From the NCBI GenBank assembly GCA_965214415.1, contig CBDCBQ010000003.1:3472001-3536000 (forward strand): 64,000 bases of DNA, written 5' to 3'. Position numbers and translations under genes: made by a program. The notes under the pieces are model-generated. The model saw only the letters and a list, made by a program, of their open reading frames with translations, had not been told where the DNA came from and made no database searches. Within the stretch, counting starts at the first letter, position 1. Each line of letters opens with the position of its first letter. This DNA is from RH-AL1 sp965214415 (GTDB taxonomy: Bacteria > Pseudomonadota > Alphaproteobacteria > Rhizobiales > Beijerinckiaceae). This document shows positions 31,769 through 39,774 of the stretch, in pieces.

Positions 31769-31986
31769 ATGGCCAAGAATGCGATCGAAGAAATGAAATT
31801 CGCCACTTTCTTAAAGGAGGCATTAGAGCACTCAGGCAAGTCGCCGCAAGCGGTCTCATCAGAGATAGGCTTCCGCACACCCGAATTCTTTCTCGCGGCC
31901 ATGCGAGGAGATTACCGCATTCCCCTCGATTTGTCCCCAAGCTCGCAAGGGCACTCGGCGTTGATCCTGCAAGGATGCTAGTCTAG
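31769..31986 (+). pseudogene. Small HTH (Cro/CI-like) regulator broken by a frameshift
   Basis: One frame gives MAKNAIEEMKFATFLKEALE, then SGKSPQAVSSEIGF up to YRIPLD near 31930. The overlapping frame continues with FVPKLARALGVDPARMLV and a stop at 31986. Joined, they form a compact HTH protein of the type ending in IPLDxVPxLAxALxVDPA. A one-base change near 31930 therefore splits it. A TATATA box and GGGGG precede the ATG, so it was probably once expressed. Translational recoding is possible but no slippery run is visible. Confidence 0.6.
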
Positions 31987-32252
31987 CGCGAGCGAATGCT
32001 GGCGATGCCAAATACATGGTGAATGCCCCCTGCCATCCTTCGATGCGTTGAACGCATGTACTGGAGAGGGCGAGCTCGGCAGACCGCAAGCATCACCTGC
32101 CGTCGAGCACAAGTGGTTCGATACGCCGTGCGGTCGTATCAGATCGACAGAGAGTAGCGATCAAGCGCGGAAGTAGGTCGCTGCCGGCTTGCCGGCATGG
32201 CGTTCGCACCATGAAAAAAACCGAAGCCGAACGCCGATAGCGGGTTTCAAAT

Positions 32253-32522
32253 ATGAACACCTTTGCGAATAACCGTGCCACATCTATATCTGCTTCTGTC
32301 CCTGGTGACCGAATTGAGATCAAAACATTTCCGGTAGTGCGACGCGGCATTGGTCGTGGATCGGCTGAGTGGGGTTGGGAAGCCGGGTTGCGTCGCGGGA
32401 AGAAATGGATCGTGATTGGGTGCGGCTCGGTCGTTGGAGATCGCGATGCGGCGTTCCGGCAGGCTAATCAAACCATAGATTTGGCAGTTGGCTCGACAAC
32501 GATACGCTTCGAACCCAATTAG
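32253..32522 (+). CDS. Hypothetical protein (89 aa)
   Basis: The open frame starts MNTFANNRATSISASVPG and ends TTIRFEPN. It has no signal peptide, membrane segment or recognised motif. It lies in IS-rich sequence between the broken HTH gene and the IS3-family element, so it could be spurious. The flanks 31987-32252 and 32523-32845 show nothing convincing. Confidence 0.3.
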   Translation: MNTFANNRATSISASVPGDRIEIKTFPVVRRGIGRGSAEWGWEAGLRRGKKWIVIGCGSVVGDRDAAFRQANQTIDLAVGSTTIRFEPN

Positions 32523-32845
32523 CTGCCTAAGCAGACAGGGCGACTGTGATTCCGACCGTCAGGGGCGGAGGTGTCATGAGTGCATCGTTCTGTTTACTGG
32601 GAGACGCATTGAATGGCGATCGAGCGCCTACCGGCTTTATCGGTGAACGCGGCAGCGCTTTTGGGCTGACCTTCTCGAGGTGGGGGTAAGGCGCAGACGA
32701 TCGGTCCCTCTTCAAAGCGGCTGAACCACCAAGGCCCACGCTCGCCCCGACGTCTTTGGGCAATCTTCCGCGCTCACCTGACACCAGACAAGGTTGCGGG
32801 CGTGCGCTGCTCCCGCGCGATCAGTGCAATACAATCGTACCGATA

Positions 32846-32888
32846 ATGACCTGCCCCCGAACTCTCATCCAGCGGCGATTAGAGCCTG
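32846..32888 (+). repeat. 43-bp direct repeat, copy 1 (IS-end-like)
   Basis: It starts ATGACCTGCCCCCGAAC and ends AGAGCCTG, and is identical in the same orientation at 48876-48918. Similarity between the two loci begins at the TGACC, as expected of the outer end of an IS3-type element. The IS407-like element begins 11 bp further on. Confidence 0.8.
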
Positions 32889-32976
32889 TCCGGTTGTATG
32901 ACGTCCCCCCGCTTTCCTCGTCCTTTTTGAAAGTGAGTTTTCCGGCATCGTGAACCCCGTGATCGAGGAGCATGCC

Positions 32977-33243
32977 GTGAAGAAGACCAGGTACACCGAG
33001 GAACAGATTGCCTATGCGTTGAAGCAGGCGGAGACGGGCACGGCGGTAGCCGAGGTGATCCGACGGATGGGGATCTCCGAGCAGACGTTCTACCGCTGGA
33101 AGAAGCTCTATGGCGGTCTCGGCGTGGGCGAGCTGCGGCGGCTGAGGCAGCTCGAGGACGAGAACCGCAATCTGAAGCAGCTAGTCGCCGACCTGAGCCT
33201 GGACAAGCACATCCTCCAGGATGTCCTGTCAAAAAAGCTCTGA
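32977..33243 (+). CDS. IS3-family transposase OrfA
   Basis: This 88-residue protein starts at GTG 32977 (GAGGAG upstream), reading MKKTRYTEEQIAYALKQAE. A helix-turn-helix for binding the IS ends is followed by a leucine-rich coiled coil (LRQLEDENRNLKQLVADLSL). It ends DVLSKKL at a run of six A residues where ribosomes can slip by -1 into orfB. An upstream GTG at 32950 is less likely. OrfA alone normally dampens transposition. Confidence 0.9.
   Translation: MKKTRYTEEQIAYALKQAETGTAVAEVIRRMGISEQTFYRWKKLYGGLGVGELRRLRQLEDENRNLKQLVADLSLDKHILQDVLSKKL
33231..33237 (+). promoter_or_regulatory. Slippery sequence AAAAAAG for -1 frameshifting
   Basis: A6G lies eight bases before the orfA stop. orfB is in the -1 frame and open across this point, so a slip here gives the OrfAB fusion that is the working IS3-family transposase. 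Confidence 0.8.
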
Positions 33244-33263
33244 CGCCTGGGCGACGGCGCGAG

Positions 33264-34076
33264 ATGGTCGCGCATGTCCAGGCGTTTCATGGCCTAAGCG
33301 AACGGCGCTGCTGCGTGGCGCTCGGCGTCGATCGCTCGTCGATCCGCTATCGATCGGTGCGGCCCGATCAGACGCCGTTGCGGTTGCGGATCCGCGATCT
33401 GTCGCAAACGCGCGTTCGCTACGGCTACTTCCGGATCTACATTCTTCTGCGCCGGGAGGGTTGGCTTGTGAACCACAAGCGGGTCTACCGGCTGTATCGC
33501 GAGGATGGCTTGAGCCTTCGCCTGAAGCGCCCAAGGCGGAACGTCAGCGCAGCTGGCCGCGAACGGCAGCCGGCCGCCGGCGCGCCGAACGAGCTATGGT
33601 CGATGGACTTCGTGTCCGACGCCTTGTTCGATGGACGACGCTTGCGGGCGCTGACCGTCGTCGATGCGTATACGCGCGAGGCTCTGACGATCGAGGTCGA
33701 TCACGGGATCAAGGGCGAGCAGGTCGTCGACGCGGTGACACGGATCGCGATGAGGCGAAGCGCTCCGAGAACCATCCGTGTCGACAACGGCCCGGAGTTC
33801 GTCTCGAAGGCGCTCGATCGCTGGGCCTACGAGAACGCCGTCACGCTGGACTTCAGCCGGCCTGGCAAGCCAACCGACAACGCCTTCGTGGAATCGTTCA
33901 ACGGCCGGCTGCGCGACGAATGTCTGAACACGCATTGGTTCTTGTCGCTGGCCGACGCCAGGGCCAAGATCGAGGCTTGGCGGAGGGACTACAACGAGAG
34001 CCGTCCTCACACCTCGCTTGGCTGGAAGACGCCAAACGAATACGCTGCTGCGGCGGCTCTGAAAGCCGCCGAATGA
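33264..34076 (+). CDS. IS3-family transposase OrfB (DDE integrase domain)
   Basis: The frame from ATG 33264 encodes 270 residues, but the functional product is probably the OrfAB fusion starting at 32977. An HTH_21-type region (YGYFRIYILLRREGWLVNHK) precedes the rve catalytic core. The core's DDE residues are Asp in SMDFVSDAL, Asp in VDNGPEFVSK and Glu in FVESFNGRLRDECLN. The C-terminus has the usual YNESRPHTSLGWKTPNEYA. It is nearly identical to the copy at 48976 (for example NVSAAGRE here versus NVSEAGRE there). Confidence 0.92.
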   Translation: MVAHVQAFHGLSERRCCVALGVDRSSIRYRSVRPDQTPLRLRIRDLSQTRVRYGYFRIYILLRREGWLVNHKRVYRLYREDGLSLRLKRPRRNVSAAGRERQPAAGAPNELWSMDFVSDALFDGRRLRALTVVDAYTREALTIEVDHGIKGEQVVDAVTRIAMRRSAPRTIRVDNGPEFVSKALDRWAYENAVTLDFSRPGKPTDNAFVESFNGRLRDECLNTHWFLSLADARAKIEAWRRDYNESRPHTSLGWKTPNEYAAAAALKAAE

Positions 34077-34124
34077 ACACCGGAACCTCACCTTCAGGGT
34101 GGAGGAGAAACCGGGGGACCGTCA

Positions 34125-34474
34125 GTCAAAATATTAACCGTTGACGTTAAGTCTAACTTCAGACCAGTCCTAAACGCTTCGGCAGAAACTCCAATATATT
34201 CAATCATGTAAGCGAGCGTGGATGTGTTTAGCGGCCATTGAACCAAAAAGTTTACAAATTGCAATTGACACCAAGCGAGTTATTGCCCGAAATGCATGCA
34301 ACTTTCCGACGATGGCTTAGCTGTTGGCGGGAATTGGCGAAAGCCTGCTTACCGCAACTGAGGAGGTGTTGGACGCTTGCGGCGCGCCCGACTCTGCCGG
34401 CAACTGCGCTGACGCGAGTCCGCGCCGTTCCGTTTTACAGTGAGTCGTGTCAAATTGGCGTAGGGGTTAGTGTC
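34125..34474. other. AT-rich leader upstream of the polysaccharide locus
   Basis: A 350-bp non-coding stretch between the IS end and the first biosynthetic gene. A TTGACG near 34141 could be a -35 element and would make this the locus promoter. An open frame from 34238 through here to the sugar transferase has no recognisable domain before residue 80. Confidence 0.4.
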
Positions 34475-35155
34475 GTGTCGGAAGACAGTGCAGCTGCAGA
34501 TAAAGTGGATCCCTCCTTTTTTCGGTTGAGGAGCTCGCGCGGCGACCATTCGCCGTATCTCTTCTCGCCAACCAAAAGGTCAATAGACGTCGCGATATCG
34601 CTTGTCTTGCTTGTATTTTTTCTACCGTTTCTTGTTATTATTTCCGTCGTCGTAAAAGTTGGAAGTAAGGGTCCTATTCTGTTTGTGCAACAACGAAGAG
34701 GGTTGAACAAAAAATTTGTGCATGTTCTAAAGTTCCGTACTATGGTGCATCGTCCAACCGCGCCGTTTTCGCAGGCTTGTAAACTAGATCCGCGCGTTAC
34801 GTGGATCGGCAAGCTACTTAGAAAAACAAGCATTGACGAACTGCCGCAACTCATCAACGTTCTGCGCGGCGACATGTCGCTCGTCGGGCCCCGGCCCCAT
34901 CCGATACCTCTTGATGAACGCTTTGAAGCCGAGGTCGAACGATACGATCGACGGTTTCTTGCGGTTCCCGGGATCACCGGGCTTGCCCAGGTGAATGGGG
35001 CACGCGGCGAAACGCCGGATACCCCAACCATGCAAAATCGCATTGATTTCGACGTACAGTACATTCGGGAGGCCAGCTTACTCCTGGATCTGAAAATCCT
35101 GCTTGCGACGCTCCGCGAGATTATGTTCAGCCCTGTTCGCGAGAATGTCTACTAA
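34475..35155 (+). CDS. Undecaprenyl-phosphate sugar-1-phosphate transferase (ExoY/WcaJ family)
   Basis: This primer enzyme transfers a sugar-1-phosphate to undecaprenyl phosphate at the inner membrane, which starts each repeat unit. One re-entrant hydrophobic helix (KRSIDVAISLVLLVFFLPFL) precedes the bacterial sugar transferase domain with KFRTM, DELPQLINVLRGDMSLVGPR and the GITGLAQVNG loop. GTG 34475, preceded by AGGGG, gives 226 residues, typical of the short ExoY form without the CoA-binding-like domain. The frame opens at 34238, so the start is uncertain. It is the first gene of the locus and sits 32 nt before the Wzc gene. Confidence 0.9.
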   Translation: MSEDSAAADKVDPSFFRLRSSRGDHSPYLFSPTKRSIDVAISLVLLVFFLPFLVIISVVVKVGSKGPILFVQQRRGLNKKFVHVLKFRTMVHRPTAPFSQACKLDPRVTWIGKLLRKTSIDELPQLINVLRGDMSLVGPRPHPIPLDERFEAEVERYDRRFLAVPGITGLAQVNGARGETPDTPTMQNRIDFDVQYIREASLLLDLKILLATLREIMFSPVRENVY

Positions 35156-35187
35156 CAAATCCCTTAGCAGATTGTCAGGAGTAAGAT

Positions 35188-37014
35188 ATGGGTCTCGATT
35201 TCGAGGGTTCGCCTCCAAGAAACATCCTGTCGATAATCAAACTGAAGTGGCTCGTCTTTCTGACTGTTTCCTTGACGATATTTATCGGGCTTGCAGTAGT
35301 GGTACTTAAGGTGACGCCGAGGTACACAGCGGAAGCGACATTGATCCTTCCCTCCGTGCCTGCTACCGACTTGACGGAGAAAACCTCTCAGTCTTTTATT
35401 CCGCCGACTGACCCGTATATTATCCACAGTTATGCGGATGTTTTGAAAGACCCGGCCATTTGTCGTATTGTAGTTGAGAAATTGCATCTGGCGAACAACA
35501 AGGAATTTGAAGCACGGAAAAGTGTCATAGCGGATTGGATCGACAAGGCCAAAGACTACTTAAGGTTTGATGTCGCTCTTCGCGGTCCGTGGAGCGAGCA
35601 GGATGCTGCCGAAGATCAAACTCTTGCCAAATACCGAAAAAGCTTGAACGTTTTCAACGACGGCCGATCGCTTACGGTCGAGCTAAGTTTTCAGGCGGCT
35701 GATCCGATCTTAGCTGCGCAGATCGTCGACGCCCATGTGGCTGCATTCATCAGCAACCAGATCGCCTATCGATCGCAGGTTGCGGGCCAAAAGACGGCTT
35801 GGTTGAAACGGCAACTTGATGTCGCCGCCAGCGAGCTGCGCACGGCGCAAGTGGCGCTTCAGACCCATTTAGTTCCGGCCGCGCCGCAAGCGATGGTCGC
35901 CGCGGATCAAACTGCCGAGTTGAAGTCTCGGCAGTCGATTGTTACAGCAAGGCAAAATGTCTACGAGGCACTTCTCTCACGCTACGCGATCATGACTGCG
36001 GAGGAAAAATACGTCGGCTCGGACACGAGGGTCGTCTCGCGGTCGGCCGTCCCCACCGTGCCGACCTTCCCGAACAAGCCAATATTTCTCGCTATCGCTG
36101 CAGTGATATCGATCATAGCTGGAGGGCTCGCCGCGCTCGTTATGTCTGCTATGCAAAAGCAGCCCATCAGAGAAGAGGACATAGTTCACCGGCTTGGTCT
36201 GCCGTTGCTCGGAGTCGTGCAATTGCCAAAGCGAATGCTGATAATAGGCCGCAGCTCCCGAAAATTGCGCCTTGCCTACTTTTGGGAGCAGATCCGAAGC
36301 ATTCGCTGCTTCGTACGGCTGGGCGAAGAATCAGGCCGGGTGACCGCGATCACTTCGTATCTGCCGGATGAAGGTAAATCGCTTGTCGCGGCTTCGCTAG
36401 CCCGCGCCATCTCATCCGCGGGGACAAAAACCCTGCTGATTGATCTGGATATGCGGCGGCCGAATGCTCACACGCTGCTCTCTGTCTCGCAGAACGAAAC
36501 CTGCGGTCTGGGCGAGGCGCTCCAGCGAAAGGTCAAAACTTCGGCTGCGACAATTTGCGTTGACCCGTCCAAAAGTTTGTATTTGTTGTCGGGGGCGACG
36601 CTCGGGGCCAAAGACATAGACGCTCTGGCAGGAGTGAGACTGAAATTGCTTCTGAGCCGGTTAAAACGCGAATTCAAAGTCATCATTCTTGACACCCCCC
36701 CGATTGGGGTTGTATCAGATGCCATCTACGCAAGTATTCTCGCCGACGAGACAATCATCGTCGCTCAGTCGGGTCCGCAGTTCTCAAGCAACCTGCCAGT
36801 AGCTGTCCAAATCCTGGCCAATTGCTCCGTTAACGTTCAAGGCGTCGTGATCACCAAACGAGACCAACCGGAAAAGTCGGCATATTCGTACCTTCAGGAC
36901 TATTTTTATCATGATAAGCTGGTCGAGCTGTCCCCGATACCGCGCCGTCGACTAATAGCCTTCCGCAAATTGCCTCGTCGTTTGGCGGCCGAAGGCGCGC
37001 CCAATGGTGCATGA
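35188..37014 (+). CDS. Polysaccharide co-polymerase / tyrosine autokinase (Wzc/ExoP type)
   Basis: This 608-residue inner-membrane protein has an N-terminal Wzz domain with helix 1 (about 17-40), a long periplasmic part, the proline-rich PTVPTFPNKP turn and helix 2 (about 297-320). A cytosolic BY-kinase follows, with Walker A LPDEGKSLVAA, Walker A' LLIDLDMRRP and Walker B VIILDTPPIG. The tail has clustered Tyr in YSYLQDYFYH for autophosphorylation. It controls chain length together with Wzy. The Walker A has DEGKS where GEGKS/T is common. It overlaps the next gene by 11 nt. Confidence 0.92.
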   Translation: MGLDFEGSPPRNILSIIKLKWLVFLTVSLTIFIGLAVVVLKVTPRYTAEATLILPSVPATDLTEKTSQSFIPPTDPYIIHSYADVLKDPAICRIVVEKLHLANNKEFEARKSVIADWIDKAKDYLRFDVALRGPWSEQDAAEDQTLAKYRKSLNVFNDGRSLTVELSFQAADPILAAQIVDAHVAAFISNQIAYRSQVAGQKTAWLKRQLDVAASELRTAQVALQTHLVPAAPQAMVAADQTAELKSRQSIVTARQNVYEALLSRYAIMTAEEKYVGSDTRVVSRSAVPTVPTFPNKPIFLAIAAVISIIAGGLAALVMSAMQKQPIREEDIVHRLGLPLLGVVQLPKRMLIIGRSSRKLRLAYFWEQIRSIRCFVRLGEESGRVTAITSYLPDEGKSLVAASLARAISSAGTKTLLIDLDMRRPNAHTLLSVSQNETCGLGEALQRKVKTSAATICVDPSKSLYLLSGATLGAKDIDALAGVRLKLLLSRLKREFKVIILDTPPIGVVSDAIYASILADETIIVAQSGPQFSSNLPVAVQILANCSVNVQGVVITKRDQPEKSAYSYLQDYFYHDKLVELSPIPRRRLIAFRKLPRRLAAEGAPNGA

Positions 37015-38245
37015 ACTCCCGGCGGACCGAGAAAAGCTTTGCGTCAGAACGCTCGAGCTGGTGTCAGAAGGCCGAGGTGCAGTTTCGCCTGCAACCGGCG
37101 GCGTTCGGGTCCTGCATCTTGGGAGAGTGGGTTTCATCGGTGGGGCCGAGCGGGTGCTTCTCGCCTTCGCTGTCGCGAACGCCGAGCTTGCTGTCCAGAC
37201 GTTCCTGGCCTGCCCGCCCGGCCAACTGGCTAGTGAGGCTCGACGTCTGGGCGTGACCACGAAAACCATCGCTCTGTCCCGAATGCAGATCACTGCCAAT
37301 CCGTTGCGATACGTCGACTATCTAAGAAGCTGGCGGGTTTACTCCCGCCGCCTGGTAGAACTCTGCGATGAGCTGCGCATAGATATCGTCCATGTTCATC
37401 ACCCTGTCACAGCTCTCTATTGCAGCCGGCTCGTGTCGCGTGGCGGACTGCCATTGATATTGCACCTTCACGAAGGGCCGCCGGGCAAACTACTGTATCG
37501 ACTCGCGCTTCGCCGGGCGGCAAGCGTCGCTTCGAAAATCATTTGCGTCTCAAGCGCCGGGATCGAGCTTTTGAGGCGTTCCGGTGTATCGCTCACAAAC
37601 GCAACAATCGTTCACAACGGCACGTCGCTTCCCGCTCAACAGGGCGGAACCGCGTCGCGATCTGATGACGAGATTCGCATTGCGGTCATTGGACAAGTGG
37701 AACCGCGAAAGGGCCACAACGTCTTGATTGAAGCAATCGCCCTGGTTGCGCCCCGCATACCGCAGATCAGATGCTCGATTGTCGGGGACACGCCCGCAAA
37801 CGGTGCGCAGGAATATAGCGAGGCGCTCAAGCGCCAGGTAGCCGATCTCGGCCTCGAAAGCATTGTGAGATTCGAGCCATTCGACATCAACGTGGTTGAG
37901 CGTATGGCGTCTTTCGACATCATTGTCTCGAGCTCGACCCGTTTGGAGTCGCTGAGCATGGTAATGCTTGAAGCCATGGCACAAGGCTGTGTCGTAGTAT
38001 GCACCGACCTGGGAGGCATTCGAGATGCGGTCAACGACGGCGTTAACGGATTCCTTGCCGAACCTTCCAACCCGGTCGCCTTGGCTGAAAGCATCCGCCG
38101 TGCGGTTGACTGCGATCGCCGGAAGATAGGCGCCGCAGCCGCCCTCACAATCAAGAGTCGATTTTCGGTTGAATCGATGCGCGAAGGCATCGGGTCTGTC
38201 TACGCCGAGGTACGAAGATGCCAAGTCGGAGAGGATCGACCATGA
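37004..38245 (+). CDS. Glycosyltransferase family 4
   Basis: This 413-residue GT-B enzyme transfers a sugar from a nucleotide donor to the lipid-linked repeat on the cytosolic face. The N-terminal domain has FIGGAERVLLAF, and the donor-binding half has GQVEPRKGHNVLIEA and an E-x7-E-like segment SSTRLESLSMVMLEAMAQG. Donor and linkage are unknown. It starts 11 nt inside the Wzc gene and its stop overlaps the polymerase start as ATGA, so the genes are translationally coupled. Confidence 0.9.
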   Translation: MVHELPADREKLCVRTLELVSEGRGAVSPATGGVRVLHLGRVGFIGGAERVLLAFAVANAELAVQTFLACPPGQLASEARRLGVTTKTIALSRMQITANPLRYVDYLRSWRVYSRRLVELCDELRIDIVHVHHPVTALYCSRLVSRGGLPLILHLHEGPPGKLLYRLALRRAASVASKIICVSSAGIELLRRSGVSLTNATIVHNGTSLPAQQGGTASRSDDEIRIAVIGQVEPRKGHNVLIEAIALVAPRIPQIRCSIVGDTPANGAQEYSEALKRQVADLGLESIVRFEPFDINVVERMASFDIIVSSSTRLESLSMVMLEAMAQGCVVVCTDLGGIRDAVNDGVNGFLAEPSNPVALAESIRRAVDCDRRKIGAAAALTIKSRFSVESMREGIGSVYAEVRRCQVGEDRP

Positions 38246-39774
38246 CGCGATCGCTGCCGATATCGCTATCTACCCTATCAGGCGCTGCCGAGCGTGCAGC
38301 CGTCGACGGCCGTCCGGGTGAGTACATCTCACAGGCTCGTAGCAGCCAAGATGCGGCTTTTCTTAGCGAGGGACTCGCCTGTTTTGTCATTTCACTACTG
38401 CTACCCGTCCTCTTCTACATAGCAGGCGTCGCATCTATTCAGAAATACATGTATCCGGCCTTGGCGGCAGTGGGCGCCGGCGTGTTGTACGCACGAAATT
38501 CACCTTGGTATTTTGGTCTTTGCACTTGGCTATTTTGCGCGACGCCGCTCGTGCGACGGCTGATCGACGAGCAGGCAGGCTGGGATCCCTCGAACCCTGC
38601 GCTTTTGACCCCTTATCTGGCAAGCGCTTTTGCCGGTCTTGGGGCACTTAGCTATCTGACCCGCAAAGCGTGGGTTCCGCGAACGTCGGGTCCTTTCGTC
38701 GTGATCATCGGTTGCATAGCCTATGGACTGATGTTGGCGTTGTCCGACGGGCGCGAGCTTTCAGGCCTCATCGAGGCTATGAAGTGGAGCGCAGGACCGC
38801 TGGTAGCGTTGTATCTGATCTCGTATCGCCGCCTGGAGGCAGCGCATGAGGTCGTCGTCATCAGTCTCCTTGTCGCAGTTCCGATGATGGCAGCATATGG
38901 GATAGCGCAGTACATCAATCCTCCGCCCTGGGATGCGGACTGGATGGAAAACGTCAAAACGTTAGGTCTGGATTCCATTGGGCAGCCCAGGCCCTTTGCT
39001 GTCCGTGTGTTTTCAACCATGAATTCACCGGGCTCATTCGCGGCGATTATGATGTTCGGAATATTGGTTGCAATGAAGCGTAAGCTCCCGGTTATGATAC
39101 CAATTGTTTCTATTGCCTTGTTGGGTCTGTTGCTCACTGAGTACAGGGCGGTGTGGGCAGGGACCTGCATAGGTGCACTCCTATTGGTTCTAATCGATCG
39201 CCGCGGCTTAGGCACACGGGTTCTTGCTATTTCGATTATCTTCGCGGGGGCTCTGATAGCGACCAGCGCCATCCCGGAGATGCGAGGTGCTCTTTCTGAC
39301 CGGCTCAACAGTTTGGCCCACCTAGATGCCGATGCAAGCGGAGAGGATCGGCTCCTGCAGTACGGACGATTTTTTTCGGGCAATAATGGAAATATGGTCA
39401 GCGGGGAAGGGCTTGCTTTAGACGGGGCGTCACGGCGGCTAGATAATAGAGATGCTGTAGTAATCGATAGCGGAATTATCGAGATATTTTCGACTTTTGG
39501 AATATTTGTCGGCAGTCTGTTTTTCTCTGCGTTCGCTTCGGCGATATCGTTGACCTTTCTTCGCGAATTAACGTCGTTTGGAGGGCTCTATTGTGCAGGA
39601 GCAGTGGGTCTATTTTGCCAAGTACCTTTCGGAAGCGTCTTCATTGGGGAGTCTGGCTACTGCGGATGGCTGTTTCTAGGTCTTGCTGCGGCATCGGTAC
39701 AAAAGCGCCGAGACGTCGCGGCTGCTTCCTCGCGCGACAGCGTACCCTCACCTCCGGCGCGGCGGTTACCGTGA
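38242..39774 (+). CDS. Polysaccharide polymerase / O-antigen ligase-like protein (Wzy family)
   Basis: This 510-residue protein has about 11-12 hydrophobic segments and a long periplasmic loop after LLLTEYRAVWAGTCIG, the motif position of the Wzy_C/O-antigen ligase family. In this context polymerase is more likely than ligase. ATG 38242 is chosen over 38218 because it makes an ATGA overlap with the GT4 stop and has GAGAGGA upstream. Its own stop overlaps the flippase start as GTGA. Confidence 0.85.
   Translation: MTRSLPISLSTLSGAAERAAVDGRPGEYISQARSSQDAAFLSEGLACFVISLLLPVLFYIAGVASIQKYMYPALAAVGAGVLYARNSPWYFGLCTWLFCATPLVRRLIDEQAGWDPSNPALLTPYLASAFAGLGALSYLTRKAWVPRTSGPFVVIIGCIAYGLMLALSDGRELSGLIEAMKWSAGPLVALYLISYRRLEAAHEVVVISLLVAVPMMAAYGIAQYINPPPWDADWMENVKTLGLDSIGQPRPFAVRVFSTMNSPGSFAAIMMFGILVAMKRKLPVMIPIVSIALLGLLLTEYRAVWAGTCIGALLLVLIDRRGLGTRVLAISIIFAGALIATSAIPEMRGALSDRLNSLAHLDADASGEDRLLQYGRFFSGNNGNMVSGEGLALDGASRRLDNRDAVVIDSGIIEIFSTFGIFVGSLFFSAFASAISLTFLRELTSFGGLYCAGAVGLFCQVPFGSVFIGESGYCGWLFLGLAAASVQKRRDVAAASSRDSVPSPPARRLP

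Larger units (their letters stand above)
32899..34124 (+). mobile_element. IS3-family (IS407-like) insertion sequence, copy 1
   Basis: A 1226-bp element with orfA and orfB and related ends: TGACGTCCCCCCGCTTTCC at the left and, reading inward from the right, TGACGGTCCCCCGGTTTCT. Flanking bases (TGTA left, GTCA right) do not form a target duplication, so the element or its neighbourhood has rearranged since insertion. The reading frames look intact, so it may be active. It is oriented opposite to the truncated copy at 48928-49883. Confidence 0.88.

Noticed and set aside
32527..32784. Minus-strand 85-codon frame
   Set aside because: Low-complexity Pro/Ser/Arg composition, no ribosome-binding site or domain, and located in IS-rich sequence.
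32895..34128. Target-site duplication for IS copy 1
   Set aside because: Flanking bases TGTA and GTCA do not match at 3 or 4 bp.
34238..34474. N-terminal extension of the sugar transferase
   Set aside because: The first 79 residues show no domain or signal and the internal GTG has a better ribosome-binding site; retained only as a start uncertainty.
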